DNA of 64,000 nt, from assembly GCA_030068075.1 (NCBI GenBank), contig CM057823.1, forward strand, positions 19,626,485 to 19,690,484. The letters run 5' to 3'. The notes under the pieces are model-generated. The model saw nothing but the letters and a program-made list of their open reading frames with translations, did no database searches and was not told the origin of the DNA. The translations under genes and the position numbers were made by a program. This document shows positions 23,571 through 36,194 of this stretch, piece after piece; position 1 is the stretch's first letter, and the number at the start of each line of letters is the position of its first letter. The stretch is from Paguma larvata (Eukaryota > Chordata > Mammalia > Carnivora > Viverridae).

Positions 23571-25569
23571 GAAAAATAAATAGCCTACTTTCCTTTTCAC
23601 AGGTATTATTTCATTTTCCTGAACACAGAAATATAAAGTAAATAACTATTCTCCTAAAATTTACAGGATACTGCTAATAGCAAGACCAGTTAAAAACAAG
23701 TTCTTTTGTAATGCTTTCCAAATGTTTTACCAGCTTGTTTAGAAACACCACAGATACCAAAACCCAGTTCTAATCCTAAATGGGGAACGTTTTCACTGTG
23801 AGGAAGGCCCAGGCAGCTGCTAGCTTCAGCAAACACCCCGGCCGGCCCTAGTGTATGACAAGCGGTGGGTTTTTCTGGAATTGGTCTGTGTTCTATTCTG
23901 CATTCCCCAACTGTGGGATTCTGATGGAGTTAACCATATCATCAGATGACACAGACAACAGTGTGAACCTCTCCCTGAGTTATTAGTAGGTGTGCATGGA
24001 TACAACCTCGAGGCTATTAAAACTTAACGCTTCTGTGGCCAAGTAGTTTTTATAGACTTAGATTTTAACGTTTGAAATAAAGGAATGACTCTTTCCAAGA
24101 ATCTACACGGAGGCTGCGAGTCCACTGGGTAAGAGGATGGACGGAGGGCACGGCGGTCAGGGAGGAAGAGAACGCTCGCGCTCGGGGCAGTCAGGCTAAG
24201 CAGGGGGAACTCGCCGGAGTCACGGCAGAGCCCGCTCGGGGCACCTGCACTTCAAGACTCTACTCCTGAAGGACAACCCAGCTCTGGGTCCACGCTCGCC
24301 GTTAAGGGTCCCAAAAGTTCAATCCAGGACAACTCAGCGAGGGTTTGGGTTTCCCAGGAAAACCAGGAAGCTTTAGTGCTCCCCGCCGGAGAAGGCGGGA
24401 ATGTTCCTCGTTAACCACGCCATCTAACCATCTACACCATTTACACCACGACGGCTGAGGACCTGGGGCAAGACCGAGAACCGCACAACAGCCAGACACG
24501 TAACCGGGCCACTGCCAGGGTTCCAGTCGCATTCTGAGACAGCGAGGGGCAATCACCGAGGTGGGTCAGGAACTCTGAGCCCTGCAGAATCGGGCAGGTG
24601 CAGAATCCAGCGGGGAAGAGCGCGGGGCAGTGGCAAGCAAAGCAGAGGGGCGGCAGACCGCTCCAGAGTCGTACAGCTCTTGAGCTATTGGCAGAGGTGC
24701 ACCTGCAGCTGGAGGAGAGAGGGACGGAGGGCCTGAACACGGATGGGGACAGCCAGCAACGGCGAGGTCCGGGAGAGAGGCGAAACAAGGCAGAGACCAA
24801 AGGTGGCCTGGGCGACAAAAGGCAAGCAACATCCAATGGATAGACAGCTAAGGGCCACAGAGGGATTTCTTAGGGCTTTCCCCAGGGGTTCTACTTCTTC
24901 TGCTCGTCAGCGGGGTCAGGGCCTGCCCCGCTGCCCCGAGGGAATCCTGGCGGGTAAGAGAACAGTTCTGAGCTGGTTCTAGCTCGTGCTTCACCTGGGT
25001 TAAAGAAATCCTAGTTAACGCAGCTACCGCCGGGCAACTTCTCCGACTATCAGAAGAGCCAGAGGGGAAGGAGACACATTGGCTGGAGAGAAAGCACACA
25101 CCACACCTGCGCTCACTGAGCAAGTGGGACTCCAATTACGAAATGAAGCCAGGGAATGGCAATGACCTGCAGGTTGACAGCCACTAGTTTTAAGTCAGAA
25201 CAGAGTTACACTGTGAAATGGGGTCAATAAATTTAACCAGATATATTAAGCCGACTAAACCAACTACACTTTAATATTTTGTAGTTACGTTTTCTTTACA
25301 ACCTGAAGACAGGCTCCACACAGAATTCTTCCTGCGTCAGTGAGAACATATCGTTAGCAGTTTTGTGTGGAGCAGTAAGCAGCCTTAGAGTGCTTCTGCT
25401 CCCGCTGTGCACACCCCAGACAGTCACACCATTGAGGGAATCTTACCCTTCCCAGGTGGCCTTTCTCACTGACGTCACTCATCTGAGAGCAGAGGCTAAG
25501 CTCTTCCACGGTGAACTGTCATGAGCCCCTCATGTACAATGCTACTAACAATTAAAATATCCAACAGCT

Positions 25570-25800
25570 GTTGAATGTGTACTAACTATGCGGCGGCACT
25601 ATTATTAAGACTTTGTCATAGTTTTATCTAGTCTTCTCAATTACCATATACAGTAAGATCTACGATTTGCTCCATTTTATAAATGAAGCAACGCTAAGGC
25701 ACAGAGAAGTGAAGTAACTTGCTGGATGTCACACAGCTAGTAATTAGGAAAGCCAGACACTGCATCCAAGCACAATATCTTCTGATCCTGGATTCTTAGC
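25570..25800 (-). mobile_element. MIR
   Basis: Antisense MIR: 'CCATTTTATAAATGAAGCAA', 'GGCACAGAGAAGTGAAGTAA', 'GTCACACAGCTAGTAATTAG'. Confidence 0.88.
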
Positions 25801-25879
25801 CAAAATAATACAGCAGGATGAAATCCTAAGTCAGGAAGCGTGATAGAGAATTAAGATGCATCATTCAAGAAAGTCTGGC

Positions 25880-26050
25880 TTTTTACCCACGGTTTGCTCT
25901 CTCTCTCACTATATGACCTCGGGTAACTGACCTACTTGTCTTTGACCCTTGGTTTTCTCATCAATAATACGGAAAATAACAGCAAAACTACAGAGTGTGA
26001 CGGAGTATATAACATTCTTAGAATTGTGTCTAAGACACAGGGAGTTTCAA
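25880..26050 (+). mobile_element. MIR
   Basis: Sense MIR: 'ATATGACCTCGGGTAACTGA', 'GGTTTTCTCATCAATAATAC'. Opposite in orientation to the MIR just upstream. Confidence 0.75.
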
Positions 26051-26201
26051 GAAATATTAGTTATAAAAGGAAGAAAGAAGGTCTGTATTTTTCTTACAGG
26101 AAATCACCTCTTTGGAAACCCAGCAGGGTCTGATTTCCCAGAGATTTATACTGTGAATTTGGGAGACCATCCTATTAACAATTTAAAGCAAAGCTGCTTT
26201 C

Positions 26202-26301
26202 TTTTTTTTAGCGTTTTTATTTTATTTTTTGAGAGACATAGAGACAGAGTGTGAGCAAGGAAAAGGCAGAGAGAGAAGGGCACACAGAATCCAAAGCATA
26301 T
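26202..26301 (-). mobile_element. SINEC, antisense, 5'-truncated
   Basis: Only the tail and GA-rich core are present, up to GAATCCAAAGCA. The tRNA-like head is missing. Confidence 0.85.
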
Positions 26302-26355
26302 TAAAAATATGACATGCTTATTCCCAAGCATAAGCTTTATTGGGTTAGGAGTATT

Positions 26356-26589
26356 CTTTTTTTTTTTTTTTTAATTTTTAAACACTTATTCATTTTTGAG
26401 AGAGAGAGAGAGACAGACAGAGCACAAGCAGAGGAGGGGCAGAGAGAGAGGGAGACACAGAATCCAAAGCAGGCTCCAGGCTCTGAGCTGTCAGCACAGA
26501 CCCCAATGCGGGGCTCAAGCTTGTGAATCACGAGATCAAGACCTGAACTGAAGTCAGATGCTCAACCGACTGAGCCGCGCAGGCGCCCC
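26356..26589 (-). mobile_element. Felid SINEC, antisense
   Basis: Full-length reverse-complement element ending GCGCAGGCGCCCC, 54 bp after the truncated one. Confidence 0.93.
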
Positions 26590-26999
26590 AGGAATACATA
26601 CGCTTAAATCTATAATGTCTGAAACCACAAAAGGGAAGGAAGAAAGATCAGCACATTTACACAATTTCTGTTTACTTTTCATGGAAGACTGGCTGGTTTA
26701 GGTATGAGGTTTCCTGAGCAACGACAGCATGAACTCCTGCTCTGTTAATCTCAAACCTCTTCCATCTAACCACAGAAATCCACCCCCCACAATATTTGCC
26801 TTTATAGAAATCCCCAGTTGTATCAGAAGGATGCGTCAGAAGGTTAACTATGTAATTAACCTTAATTTTAAAACCCAAATGTTATAAAACACAAAATGGG
26901 TCGTCGTGCTACCTGCAGTACAGAGTTAATTCACGCGGGTGGGCACACTTCCCTGCGGGAACCAGCTCATCAAGGACGCTCAGAAACACATCTCTGCAA

Positions 27000-27195
27000 G
27001 GCGCCTGGGTGGCTCGGTCGGCTGAAGGTCCGACTTCGGCTCAGGTCATGATCTCACAGTTCGGGGGTTCAAGCCCTGCGTTGGGCTTTGCACGGGCAGC
27101 GCAGAGCCTGCTTAGGACGCTCGGTCTCCCTCTCTCTCTGCCCCTCCTCCACACTCTTCTTTCTCTCTCTCTCTCTTAAAAATAAACAAAAAAGT
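27000..27195 (+). mobile_element. Felid SINEC, sense
   Basis: Head GGCGCCTGGGTGGCTCGG, tail AAAAATAAACAAAAAAG. Flanking ACATCTCTG on both sides suggests the target-site duplication. Confidence 0.93.
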
Positions 27196-27555
27196 TATAT
27201 AAAAGAAACATCTCTGTTTCTTTGTAAGAAGCACTAAAACATCAAGTATTGTCTTCCTTCAAGTTCTAAATACAAGAAATTATTTTAAACTGTTAACTGA
27301 TGGCTATATGATTCATTTTTAAGCCTGGAGATCAAGGAATGAAGGGCACACAAGAGGATCGATGGAACAAGAAGGATTTGAGGTCAGCAGGTGAAGAAGC
27401 TGGCCTTGGAGTTCTAACTGCTAAAATGTCTATTCTGTTCTGAGACCTCACACACTTGCCCTTTGCAATACTCACCGTGTCAAAAAAAAAAATTCCTTTT
27501 CTCAAGAATATCAAAACAGAAGGAAAGGAATAGGAGAGATACTATGCTCATTTTT

Positions 27556-27755
27556 TCTAATGTTTTTATTTACTTTTGAGAGAGACAGAGTGAGCGAGGG
27601 AGTGGCAGAGAGAGAGGGAGACGCAGAATCCGAAGCAGGCTCCAGGCTCTGAGCCGTCAGCACAGAGCCCATCACAAGGTTCAAACTCATGAAGCGTGAG
27701 ATCATGACCTGAACCGAAGTCAGACGCTCAACTGACTGAGCCACCCAGGTGCACG
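27556..27755 (-). mobile_element. Felid SINEC, antisense
   Basis: Full-length. Target-site duplication TATGCTCATTTTT (27543-27555) / TATGCTCACTTTTT (27756-27769). Confidence 0.95.
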
Positions 27756-29335
27756 TATGCTCACTTTTTAAATTCCCAGCCCACCCTTACCTCTTAAACA
27801 GCAATAAAAGAATAAAAGTTCCTCCTTCTCTTCTTCTGTATGAATGGATGTTCCAACAAGTGTCAATGTTACTGGCATCCTAATTCAAACACAAGGTCAT
27901 GAAATTCCCTAGTCATTCCACCGTGGGGTTTTTTTGCCTTTCTTTTTTTTTTTAGAAGTTCATATCTTTCTTTGCCTTTCAGTACTGCTCCAGTTCTGTG
28001 TACACTTAAATATAGTTGGAGTCAAGAAATACAGAATGTTAATAAAATCCTTGCCTTTTTTAGACCCATTTCAGAGCAGTGCGTGTAACTAAAAATAAGA
28101 CAATTTATATCCTTCCAATTAACGGAAATTACACAGCTAAATGATTATTTTCCTCCGAAGCAGGCAACACAGAAGCTGTATGCTTACCCTGGAGAAGATG
28201 GCATTGTTCAAGGTATTTGTGGAAACCCCTTTCTAGAATCAGAGGACCCTTCCCAACCCCCCCCCCCCCGCCTTTAGGTCCATGTGTGTGGATACACCCT
28301 CACACACATCTTTTACAATTATTTACAGCTATTAATTTGGCTTTCAATCCACAACTATAACATCTGGTTTGGAAACCTAACTTTTCACCTGGCTAAGGTC
28401 AAATCATTCCAGAAATGGGTGGCAAGGTCATTCCCGTCTCCTGTCTTTGTTTTCCTGTCCTTCACAGAAATGGAACCGCGAAGTTTAGCTGTTTACACAG
28501 TTACCCGTATGCCTGCATTTTCTCCCCTGCCCTGTGCGGTTCCTCACTTCTGCGGGCAGAAGCGTCCCGTGGTAGTTTCTGGAGGCTTCCTTGGATACCT
28601 GTGAGGGCTCGTTAGCCCTCCTCCGCCTGCTGCTGTGGCGAAGTGAGGGTTGGTACTAAGTCATCTCCTATGTCCCTTGATTTGCACCAGAAACTAGGGA
28701 AGGTGGAGCAGTAAGATGGAAGGAGCTTGGGTCCCTGTGGGCTGAGTAGTGGAGAACAGGATTCCAGGCCCGGACTGCCCACCTCGGGAGTGTTATGTGA
28801 GACAAAATAAAGTTCTAACTCATTTAATGCAGTGTTATTTAGAGTCTCTGTTAGCTGCAGACGAATCAAATCCTAGCTTTTATAAATCATATTTAGAAAA
28901 TAAAACCCATTCTCCATAAACAAAGATTTCTAATACAGAGGACACTCAAAAAAGTGTGCCATTACTGAAAGAAGGCGCCAAGGATTCTGGAAGCTTTTCT
29001 AACGCAGGCATTTCGAAGGATCTCCAGCACTGTTTGAGCGAGCACAGAGCTACCCAAGGTGGCCACTTAGAAAAGGACAGGCACTCACGTGAATGATTAC
29101 ATTTTGGCGTTTTCTGACTGTACCTCATTACTTGATTACCAAATAAACAGGAAAGGTCGACTTTACATAAGGTAAGAGTTTAAGCATAGTTGTGTTGTGT
29201 CCTACCACGCACAGCAATACACACATCCCTTTAAGAATTCACACACACGCACCCAGCAGAAGGCTCTAGAAAGTGCCTGTTTACGATAAAACAAGAAAAG
29301 CAAGGCGTAAAACAAAAGCATGCCTTGAGACTTAC

Positions 29336-29464
29336 GTGGTTATCTCTATAGTAGTAAGAAAGGGCAGGAAACCGCCGTCTGCTCCGGAATTTGGAACTCC
29401 CCACGATGATGTGTGCCGTGGCCGATTTGGGAACGTACAGTTCGGTAGGGTAAGAATCACAAAC
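29336..29464 (-). CDS. MTMR7: MTMR7 coding exon 5 (start of phosphatase domain)
   Basis: The minus-strand exon is 129 nt (43 codons, phase 0/0), with acceptor TTTTCCTTGACAG and donor GTAAGT. The translation is VCDSYPTELYVPKSATAHII, then VGSSKFRSRRRFPALSYYYR, then DNH. This opens the myotubularin phosphatase domain: the CDSYP and SSKFRSRRRFP stretches are typical of the MTMR6/7/8 group. No stop or frameshift is present. The catalytic cysteine lies further downstream in the protein and is not in this exon. Confidence 0.95.
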
Positions 29465-32294
29465 CTGTCAAGGAAAATACAAGGGGAATTTTTAGGCAAC
29501 CTCGTAATGCTTTGTGAACTGCCACGAGAAATTCCAGTCGCCCTACGTCTCAACTGCACATTTAAGTCTTCTTACCCAAGTTACCAACGGCCACTTTGGA
29601 GAAATGAAGAGCTGTTGATTGCATGAAATCACCCCAACGGAAGGCAAAACTCTTAGCAACCTGTCTCCTTGTGCAGGGTCCCTTCTCTCTGAGGGCGCTT
29701 CGAGGGGCAAGACAGGGACAGGTAGGTATTTCTTTCATCAAAAAGGGGCAATTGATAGTTCGGCCTCCTGGTAGCTGGGAACAATTTCGCCACCTGTTTT
29801 GAGTGAAAGATAGCCTAACAGTGGGAGACAAGCACCAGGGGTGAGCCACCAGGGCCATTTCTCTGTCCCCAGCACACAACATGCACACTCCTGCCTCCAA
29901 GAGGGCAGTCCGGCCAATGCCCTCCCTGGAACGTCTTCCGCTGGTTCTTCCCAAATTTCCTCCATTATTCGAGAGATAGCCCGACTCCACCTCCTTCAAG
30001 AAGCTTCCTCCCTGGACTTCCAGCTCGGGTAACTTTCTAGATCTGACTTGGTACCACGCACTGCAACAGCTTTATTTCTGCGTCTTATGTGTTGATTTTA
30101 CAAGTGGTAAGAAATGATTTTATTCCTTCTGCCCATCACTCGCGATGATTCCCACGGGGTGAGCTCTGGAGCCTTGGGATGATCTTGTGAGTCAGTCAGA
30201 AATCAGCATTTCAGAATGCGGCTCTGATCTGCCAACTTCATGACCTTCAGGAATGTCAAACTACACTGACCTCTAAAACTGATGACACACAGGAATAATA
30301 TCCCAGAGGGTCGATAAAAGAATCACCTCAGATAACACCCACGACAAAGCAGGAATCGCTGATGTGTGGCTCAGCATGTATTTTGCTTTGACGTCAGCCA
30401 ATCAATCTTTTATCAATGTGAAGATCGCTCAGATGGTGTTTCCTGGGTTTTGCCAAAGTGCCAGAAGTCAAGCATCTTCTTCTTGGCCATTTGGAGAGCC
30501 CTCGAGGATCAGTAACAACAGGGAAATGCATTAGCTGCATGTCCTCTGTCCATCTCTGCCGACACTCACCCCTCTGCAAAGATGGAACTGAAGGGAACGG
30601 AAACCCACCCCAAGCAAGAGTCAATCAAGCCTCTGCTCCACGGCTCGTGAAAATCGTCCTGTGAGGTGCCCCCCCCCACCTTGCCTGCCTCCATTGTCTT
30701 TGTCACCAGACTAGTGCACAACATCGAGCAGAAGATAAAAGGACCACAAAAGTGATGTTCTCAGGGTCAAAGTGTAATTTCAGCTTTGAGCCAAAAACAT
30801 TTTAGGAAAGATTACCAAAGACTTCAGAGACTGCAACACTGATACTCTGGAGGACTCTGGAGGGAAATCTTGCCCCAAGAACAGATGGCCCAACCCAGCC
30901 GGACCCAGAGGGTTCTTACTGGAATGACTGCCACAAGACACTACACCTTCCTCCCATGCAAACCTGGTGTCTGCACCTCTCTTCAGTCAGTCGGCTAGAA
31001 CGTCACTACGCAGGCCGTGCCCGCTAGTTTGAGGTCCAAGAGACAGGCAGTCATTGTACCAGAGTTACAACATTTCCTTAAAATAACAGGTTTAAAAAGG
31101 AAATTGGGAGGTTTTCAGTAAGGCAGGAATCACCTCCTTTCTTCACTATAACAACACTAAGGAATTGCAAAGTTACTTATGATTAAGTTAAATAAGGAAG
31201 TACTAGGTGAGATTTCTCAACATGCCTATTACACACAGCCTTTCTGAGTAACGAAGAGGTGAGCTAGGAACTGTGGAGCTCCTGTCAGGTCCTCTTATGG
31301 TCTCCACAGTCAAAGGTGACCCAGCTTGTGTCATGCTTGTGTCATGTGTTATGTGTACCATACCTGGTGTGGGACCAAAAGAAAGGTAAACAGCCAGAGC
31401 CCCCTGTCCTTGATACTCCTGGACCCAACCTACTTAGGGACCTGGCCATTTGCTATCTATTCTGAGTCCTCTTTCTTCACCAGATGGGCAGGGAAGACTT
31501 TCCTGCCCTTTAAGAGGACCAAGGCTCTCCCCCTCCACAGTGAAGGAAAATGTAGACTGTTTTCATTAACATGAGCAAACACCAAGAGCTCAATACCTCA
31601 ACCCAGTCAGCGGTGGTCAGGCTTGCACCAGTCATGGCCTCCCCTCGAGGGATGCACCAATGCCATTTACAGGGGCTCCTGCTTCCCCCAGAGCACTGAG
31701 TCAAGTTGAAAAGAGTTCAAGGTTAAGAACTGAAATATGTACATTCTGATAAGCTCTTGCATGGAAAGCTCTAAGAGAAGCGAAAACACTTTTGGAAAAA
31801 AAGTCAGACTCCGTGGTACCTGTTCGCTCCAGTTTCAAGGTACAACTTCATAACCACGCTGGAAAAAAAAGTGAATTCACCCTGCGTTCATGAAAGCAGA
31901 CAGCACTTTCACGGAGAAATTTAAAAAACAGTCCTGGATAGCACTGACCACTGTCATCTTCGCAATAAGCTCGCACAGTTACAGTAAAAATTCTGACAAC
32001 GAATAATGCAGACCACGGTGCAATTCAGGCTACTGGTCTGGAAAATCACGTAGGAAAATTCAGAAAGAATGGGAGTTCAGAAAAGTACAAAAAACTTTTC
32101 TTCTGAATTTTCTTTCTTTACATTGGCTGCCTAAGCCAATGAAGGTAGAATAAGCTAAAATCATGTGTACTATTTTTATTAATAAGAAAATTATTTTCTT
32201 TGCCCTCCATTAAATAAATAAGCCTGCTAAGAGTGCCTGCGTATCTTGGTTTGGCCTTGCCCAGAAAATCTCTTCGGATAATTGTCTCACTCAT

Positions 32295-32329
32295 TCGACT
32301 AGTTTATATCGACTAGTTTATATCGACTA

Positions 32330-32365
<36 letters not shown>
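32295..32365. repeat. 14-bp repeat x3 leading into an (AT)n microsatellite
   Basis: TCGACTAGTTTATA at 32295 and 32309, a slightly altered third unit at 32323, then alternating AT to 32365. Confidence 0.95.
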
Positions 32366-32366
<1 letters not shown>

Positions 32367-32589
32367 CTGGTGTATATATCTGACATACACCATTGTTTAA
32401 TTTAAGATGTACACCTGTTAATTTGGTACACTTATATACTGTAATACGATTGCCCTTGTAGTGCTAATCAGCGCCTCTATTACATTACATAAGTATTGTT
32501 TCTTTTCAGTGGTTGGGATCTTTAAGTTCCAGTCTCTTAGCAAGTTTGACGATTATAGTATGATATTATTGATGATTATATTACGATAC

Positions 32590-32700
32590 TGTGGTCTACT
32601 GAATACTTAATACATGCCAGGCATCATGTTAGGTGCTGGGGCAGTAATGAATAACAAAACAGCTGCTGGCTTCAGGGACTTCACATTCCCAGGAAAGTTG
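32590..32700. mobile_element. L2/MIR-like ancient repeat fragment
   Basis: 'ATACATGCCAGGCATCATG' and 'AGGTGCTGGGGCAGTAATGA' followed by 'AACAAAACAG' resemble an ancient mammalian interspersed repeat. The family assignment is uncertain. Confidence 0.5.
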
Positions 32701-33223
32701 ATTTCTTTTGACCCAGCAATAATCTGGCAGTAAATTCATGTACCATTGCAAGGGTAGCATCCACCCGAGATGCCATTCGAGCCGTGTTGGTTAGACCTGT
32801 GCGTCTACAGACGACCGCTTAGCTGAGCACTTTGGAGAGTTAGCTGCCACAGACTTGTATCTACATAGACAATTTCCTTCTTAAACATTTAGGATCCAAA
32901 ATTTATTTCAAGGAATTCAGAATATAAGGGGGGGGAGGAGGATGTGAGCTGCCTAAAACAGTTTAGATATAAATAAAATACTAAGTAACATAAAACATAG
33001 CTGTAGAAAACAGAAATCAACAAGATTTTTAAATTACTGGTTTCGATTATACTTTAAATTTTATTCCAAGAGAAACAGGTTACAATTTTAACCTAGAAAG
33101 GAATGGTAATTATTTTATTTAGGAAAAGACAATTTCAGGAGTTATATACAAAGGGAAATCTTCACTTTGAGAGTTAGACTATCGCAGACAAGTCTTATAA
33201 AGAGGACTAATAGCAATGATGAC

Positions 33224-33308
33224 AGGGGGAGGAGGAGGAGGAGGAAGAGGAGGAGGAGGGTGAGGGTGAAGGTGGTGGTGGCGGTGGCGGCAGTGGTGGT
33301 GGTGGTGA
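33224..33308. repeat. GGA / GGT trinucleotide repeats
   Basis: GGAGGAGGA changing to GGTGAGGGTGAAGG and then GGTGGTGGC. A compound trinucleotide tract in intron 4. Confidence 0.95.
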
Positions 33309-34528
33309 TTAGCCTCAAAACATCACATGAACAAAAAAGGTTAAGTTCTGAACCTAAGTTTCTTTCTAAGAAGAAAGACATAACTCTTGTAAAAGAAGGG
33401 AGGAAGAAGTAAACATTCTCAACCATGAGGTGAAAAGCAAAGTAATGCAGGATGTCGTAACCTTCTCAATGGACTGTCAGTCAGAAAGTTTTTGAGAGAA
33501 TCAACTGTTATATTTTTAAGTTGGTAATTGAAAAGGGCACATCATCTTTCTTGCTATTTCCGTGATATTAGTAAAATCAGAAAATCCCCTAGGTTTTCAC
33601 CTTTTCTGTTCCAACACAATCTGTTGGTTGTTAGTTTGGGTTTGCTGCATGTAACGTCTGAAAATGAATGCTGAGTAACTCGTGTTTTGCCATCTCCACA
33701 TGTAGGGTGCAAGTGATTAAATATGAGTCATGCTTGTGTTGCGAGTTCTAGAAGGAAGTCTCTTCAAAAATAGGAAGAACCTGTGTTTCCAAGAAAATAT
33801 TATTTCACAAGATGCAGCCTAGATTCATTTTCTTCCCCACTCAAGGGCGTGTCTTATTTTTTAAAAATTTTAAAAGGTACCCAATTTTCTTTACTAAACT
33901 TGGATTTTCCTGCCTTACATTTCGAGGCTAAAAATCATGGCCACATACTTCATCATGATGGAGACAAAGACGCCCCAAATGTCTACTCGCAGTATAAGAT
34001 TCTGGTAGTTAGATTTAAATGTAATTATGAAGAAAATTCAGTTTCATGTGTCCATTCTATCCCAAATACTCGACAAATCCAAGACAGTAGAAGAACGATG
34101 CGGCGTGAACTGACCTGCACAATATCAAACTTCATTATAAAACCATAAGAACCATAATTAATACAAATGTAATTATGGAAATTGTACAGTGTCAAACTGG
34201 GATAGAGTTTAGCAAGTAGACCAGAATTAAAAAAAAAAAAAAAAAACAATATGCTAAAACGTGAAACAAAATAGGAAACTTTGACAATTCAAAACTTCTG
34301 AGGACCCAAAGATTCCCCAGAGATAGTATGTAACCTGAGAGGAGATATTTGAGATAGCTATAAATGTTAACATATGTCTTTTCAGTAAGAAACAGACAAA
34401 TAATTTAATGGAAAAAAGGAATAAAAAATAACAAACAGGAAAAGTCATAGAGAGTCAACGTGAATTGCCAATAAATACAAGCTCAAACTTGCCAGCGCTG
34501 TGGAGGATGCAAATGAAACCGCGCTGAC

Positions 34529-34736
34529 ATCGGGTGCCTGAACGGCTCAGGTGGTTAAGTGTCTGACTTGGGCTCAGGTCATGATCTCACAGCCTGTGGG
34601 TTTAAGCCCCACGTCGGGCTCTGTGCTGACAGCTCGGAGCCTGGAGCCTGTTTCAGATTCTGTGTTTCCCTCTTTCTCTGCCCTTCCCTCGCTCTCTCTC
34701 TCTCTCTCTCTCAGATATAAACAAACGTTAAAAACC
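34529..34736 (+). mobile_element. Felid SINEC, sense
   Basis: Head GGGTGCCTGAACGGCTCAGG, long CT dinucleotide run, tail ending AAACAAACGTTAAAAACC. Confidence 0.93.
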
Positions 34737-35400
34737 ACATCGATATCAATTTCACACCAATAACACTGGCATTTTTTAAATTTAACTTTTTGATTAGTTA
34801 ATGAATTCACATAGTTATAAACATGAAACAATACAAAAAGGTGCACATCCTTGCGTTCTGCCCACCCCATCCCCACCTGGTCTCCAAGTTATCACTTCGA
34901 GCAATTGCATTCAAACAAATATATATTCTTATTTTTCTCCCTCTTTCTCAGATAAAAGATGTCATGCTATATTTAATGCCTTTTTAAAAAGTTTTAATTT
35001 TTTTAAGTAATCTCTACATCCAATTGTGGGCCTTGAACTTATAACCCCAAAATCAAGAGTCACACACTGCAGCGACTGAGCCAGCCAGGTGTCTCTCTGC
35101 CTTGCTTTTTTTGACTCCGACAATATACTTTAATAACCTTTCCTTATTAGTACATGGAAATCTTCCAGAGCTTTTTAAAGCTTACATACTAATTTAATTA
35201 TATGGGTAGACCAAAAATTATTTAACTGGTCCTCTATTAAGAAATTTGAGTTTCTTCTAATATATGCCATTACAAACAGTGCCTCAATAAATCACCATGT
35301 ACATCATGTGTGTACGCTATTAACTCTTTAGAATAAACTCCCAAGAGTATGACTGCTGGGTCAACGAGTAGGTATACCACCGAACAATGTCAGTAACAAC
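34737..35400 (-). mobile_element. Old L1 3' fragment, antisense, split by an old SINE
   Basis: From ATAACACTGGCATTT to 'GACTGCTGGGTCAACGAG', the antisense L1 3' pattern, interrupted at 34981-35097. Confidence 0.7.
34981..35097 (-). mobile_element. Older CAN-SINE, antisense
   Basis: The 'AAGTAATCTCTACATCCAA ... ACTGAGCCAGCCAGGTG' type, diverged and without the GA-rich core of the felid subfamily. Inserted in an antisense L1. Confidence 0.8.
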
Positions 35401-35734
35401 TGTTGGGGAGTCTGTGGAGTAGTGAGAACTTGCGTATCTTGCTATTAGGTCTGTGAAGCCCATGCACACACTTTGGGGAAGAATTGGGCAATATCTAGTA
35501 AGGAGAAAATCTACATACCCTCTAACTCAGAAATTGTACTCCTAGATGGAAACTCTCAATAAACCATGAGTCGTGTATTAGCCAGTTAACAGCTTTGTGA
35601 TGGTAAAACAAAAGGAGAGAGAGAGAGAGAAGGAGAAAAGGATAGGAATGATTTTTAGAACTAGGGTATATTTGTAAAATGCAATATAATACAAAAGTGG
35701 AAAATGAAGGAATGAAAGCTAAAGGTATCAACAG

Positions 35735-35915
35735 TTTCTGAACTTCTCTGTGTCTTGGACAGTGACTTAATTGGTCTATGCCTCAGTTTCTCCATCTGCA
35801 AAGCAGGGATAATAGCAACACCCACCACATGCGACGGCTAACGGTTGTCAAGGTTTTTAGAACAGCGCCTGGCATTTGGTAACTATGAGAGATGTGTTTA
35901 TTAAATGAAATAAAT
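35735..35915 (+). mobile_element. MIR
   Basis: Sense MIR second half: 'GCCTCAGTTTCTCCATCTGC', 'AACAGCGCCTGGCATTTGG', 'TTTATTAAATGAAA'. Confidence 0.88.
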
Positions 35916-36194
35916 CTCACAAATACAACGTTGAGTGAAATATCAAGTTTCAGCAACGGACATGCAGCACAATACCATGTGTAGAAAGCATTAAAAACAC
36001 ACAAAATAATACCGCGCATTACTACTTACAAATGTGGACACGTTATAAACAAACGAGGGAAGGGTAACACCAGCCTGCAGTCAGTGGCCATGGAGCAGAG
36101 CGAACATTAGAGAGTTTACGGGCATCACCTACGTATCTGTTTCTGCATCAGGACCATGCTGTTTCTATTACTACAGTGAGCAATCAAACATACA

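Larger units (their letters stand above)
23070..29335 (-). other. MTMR7: MTMR7 intron 5
   Basis: A 6266-nt intron. It contains felid SINEs at 23362, 26202, 26356, 27000 and 27556, two MIRs at 25570 and 25880, and a G+C- and CpG-enriched block at about 24100-25120. The 28200-29330 part looks single-copy apart from a C run near 28257-28269. Confidence 0.85.
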
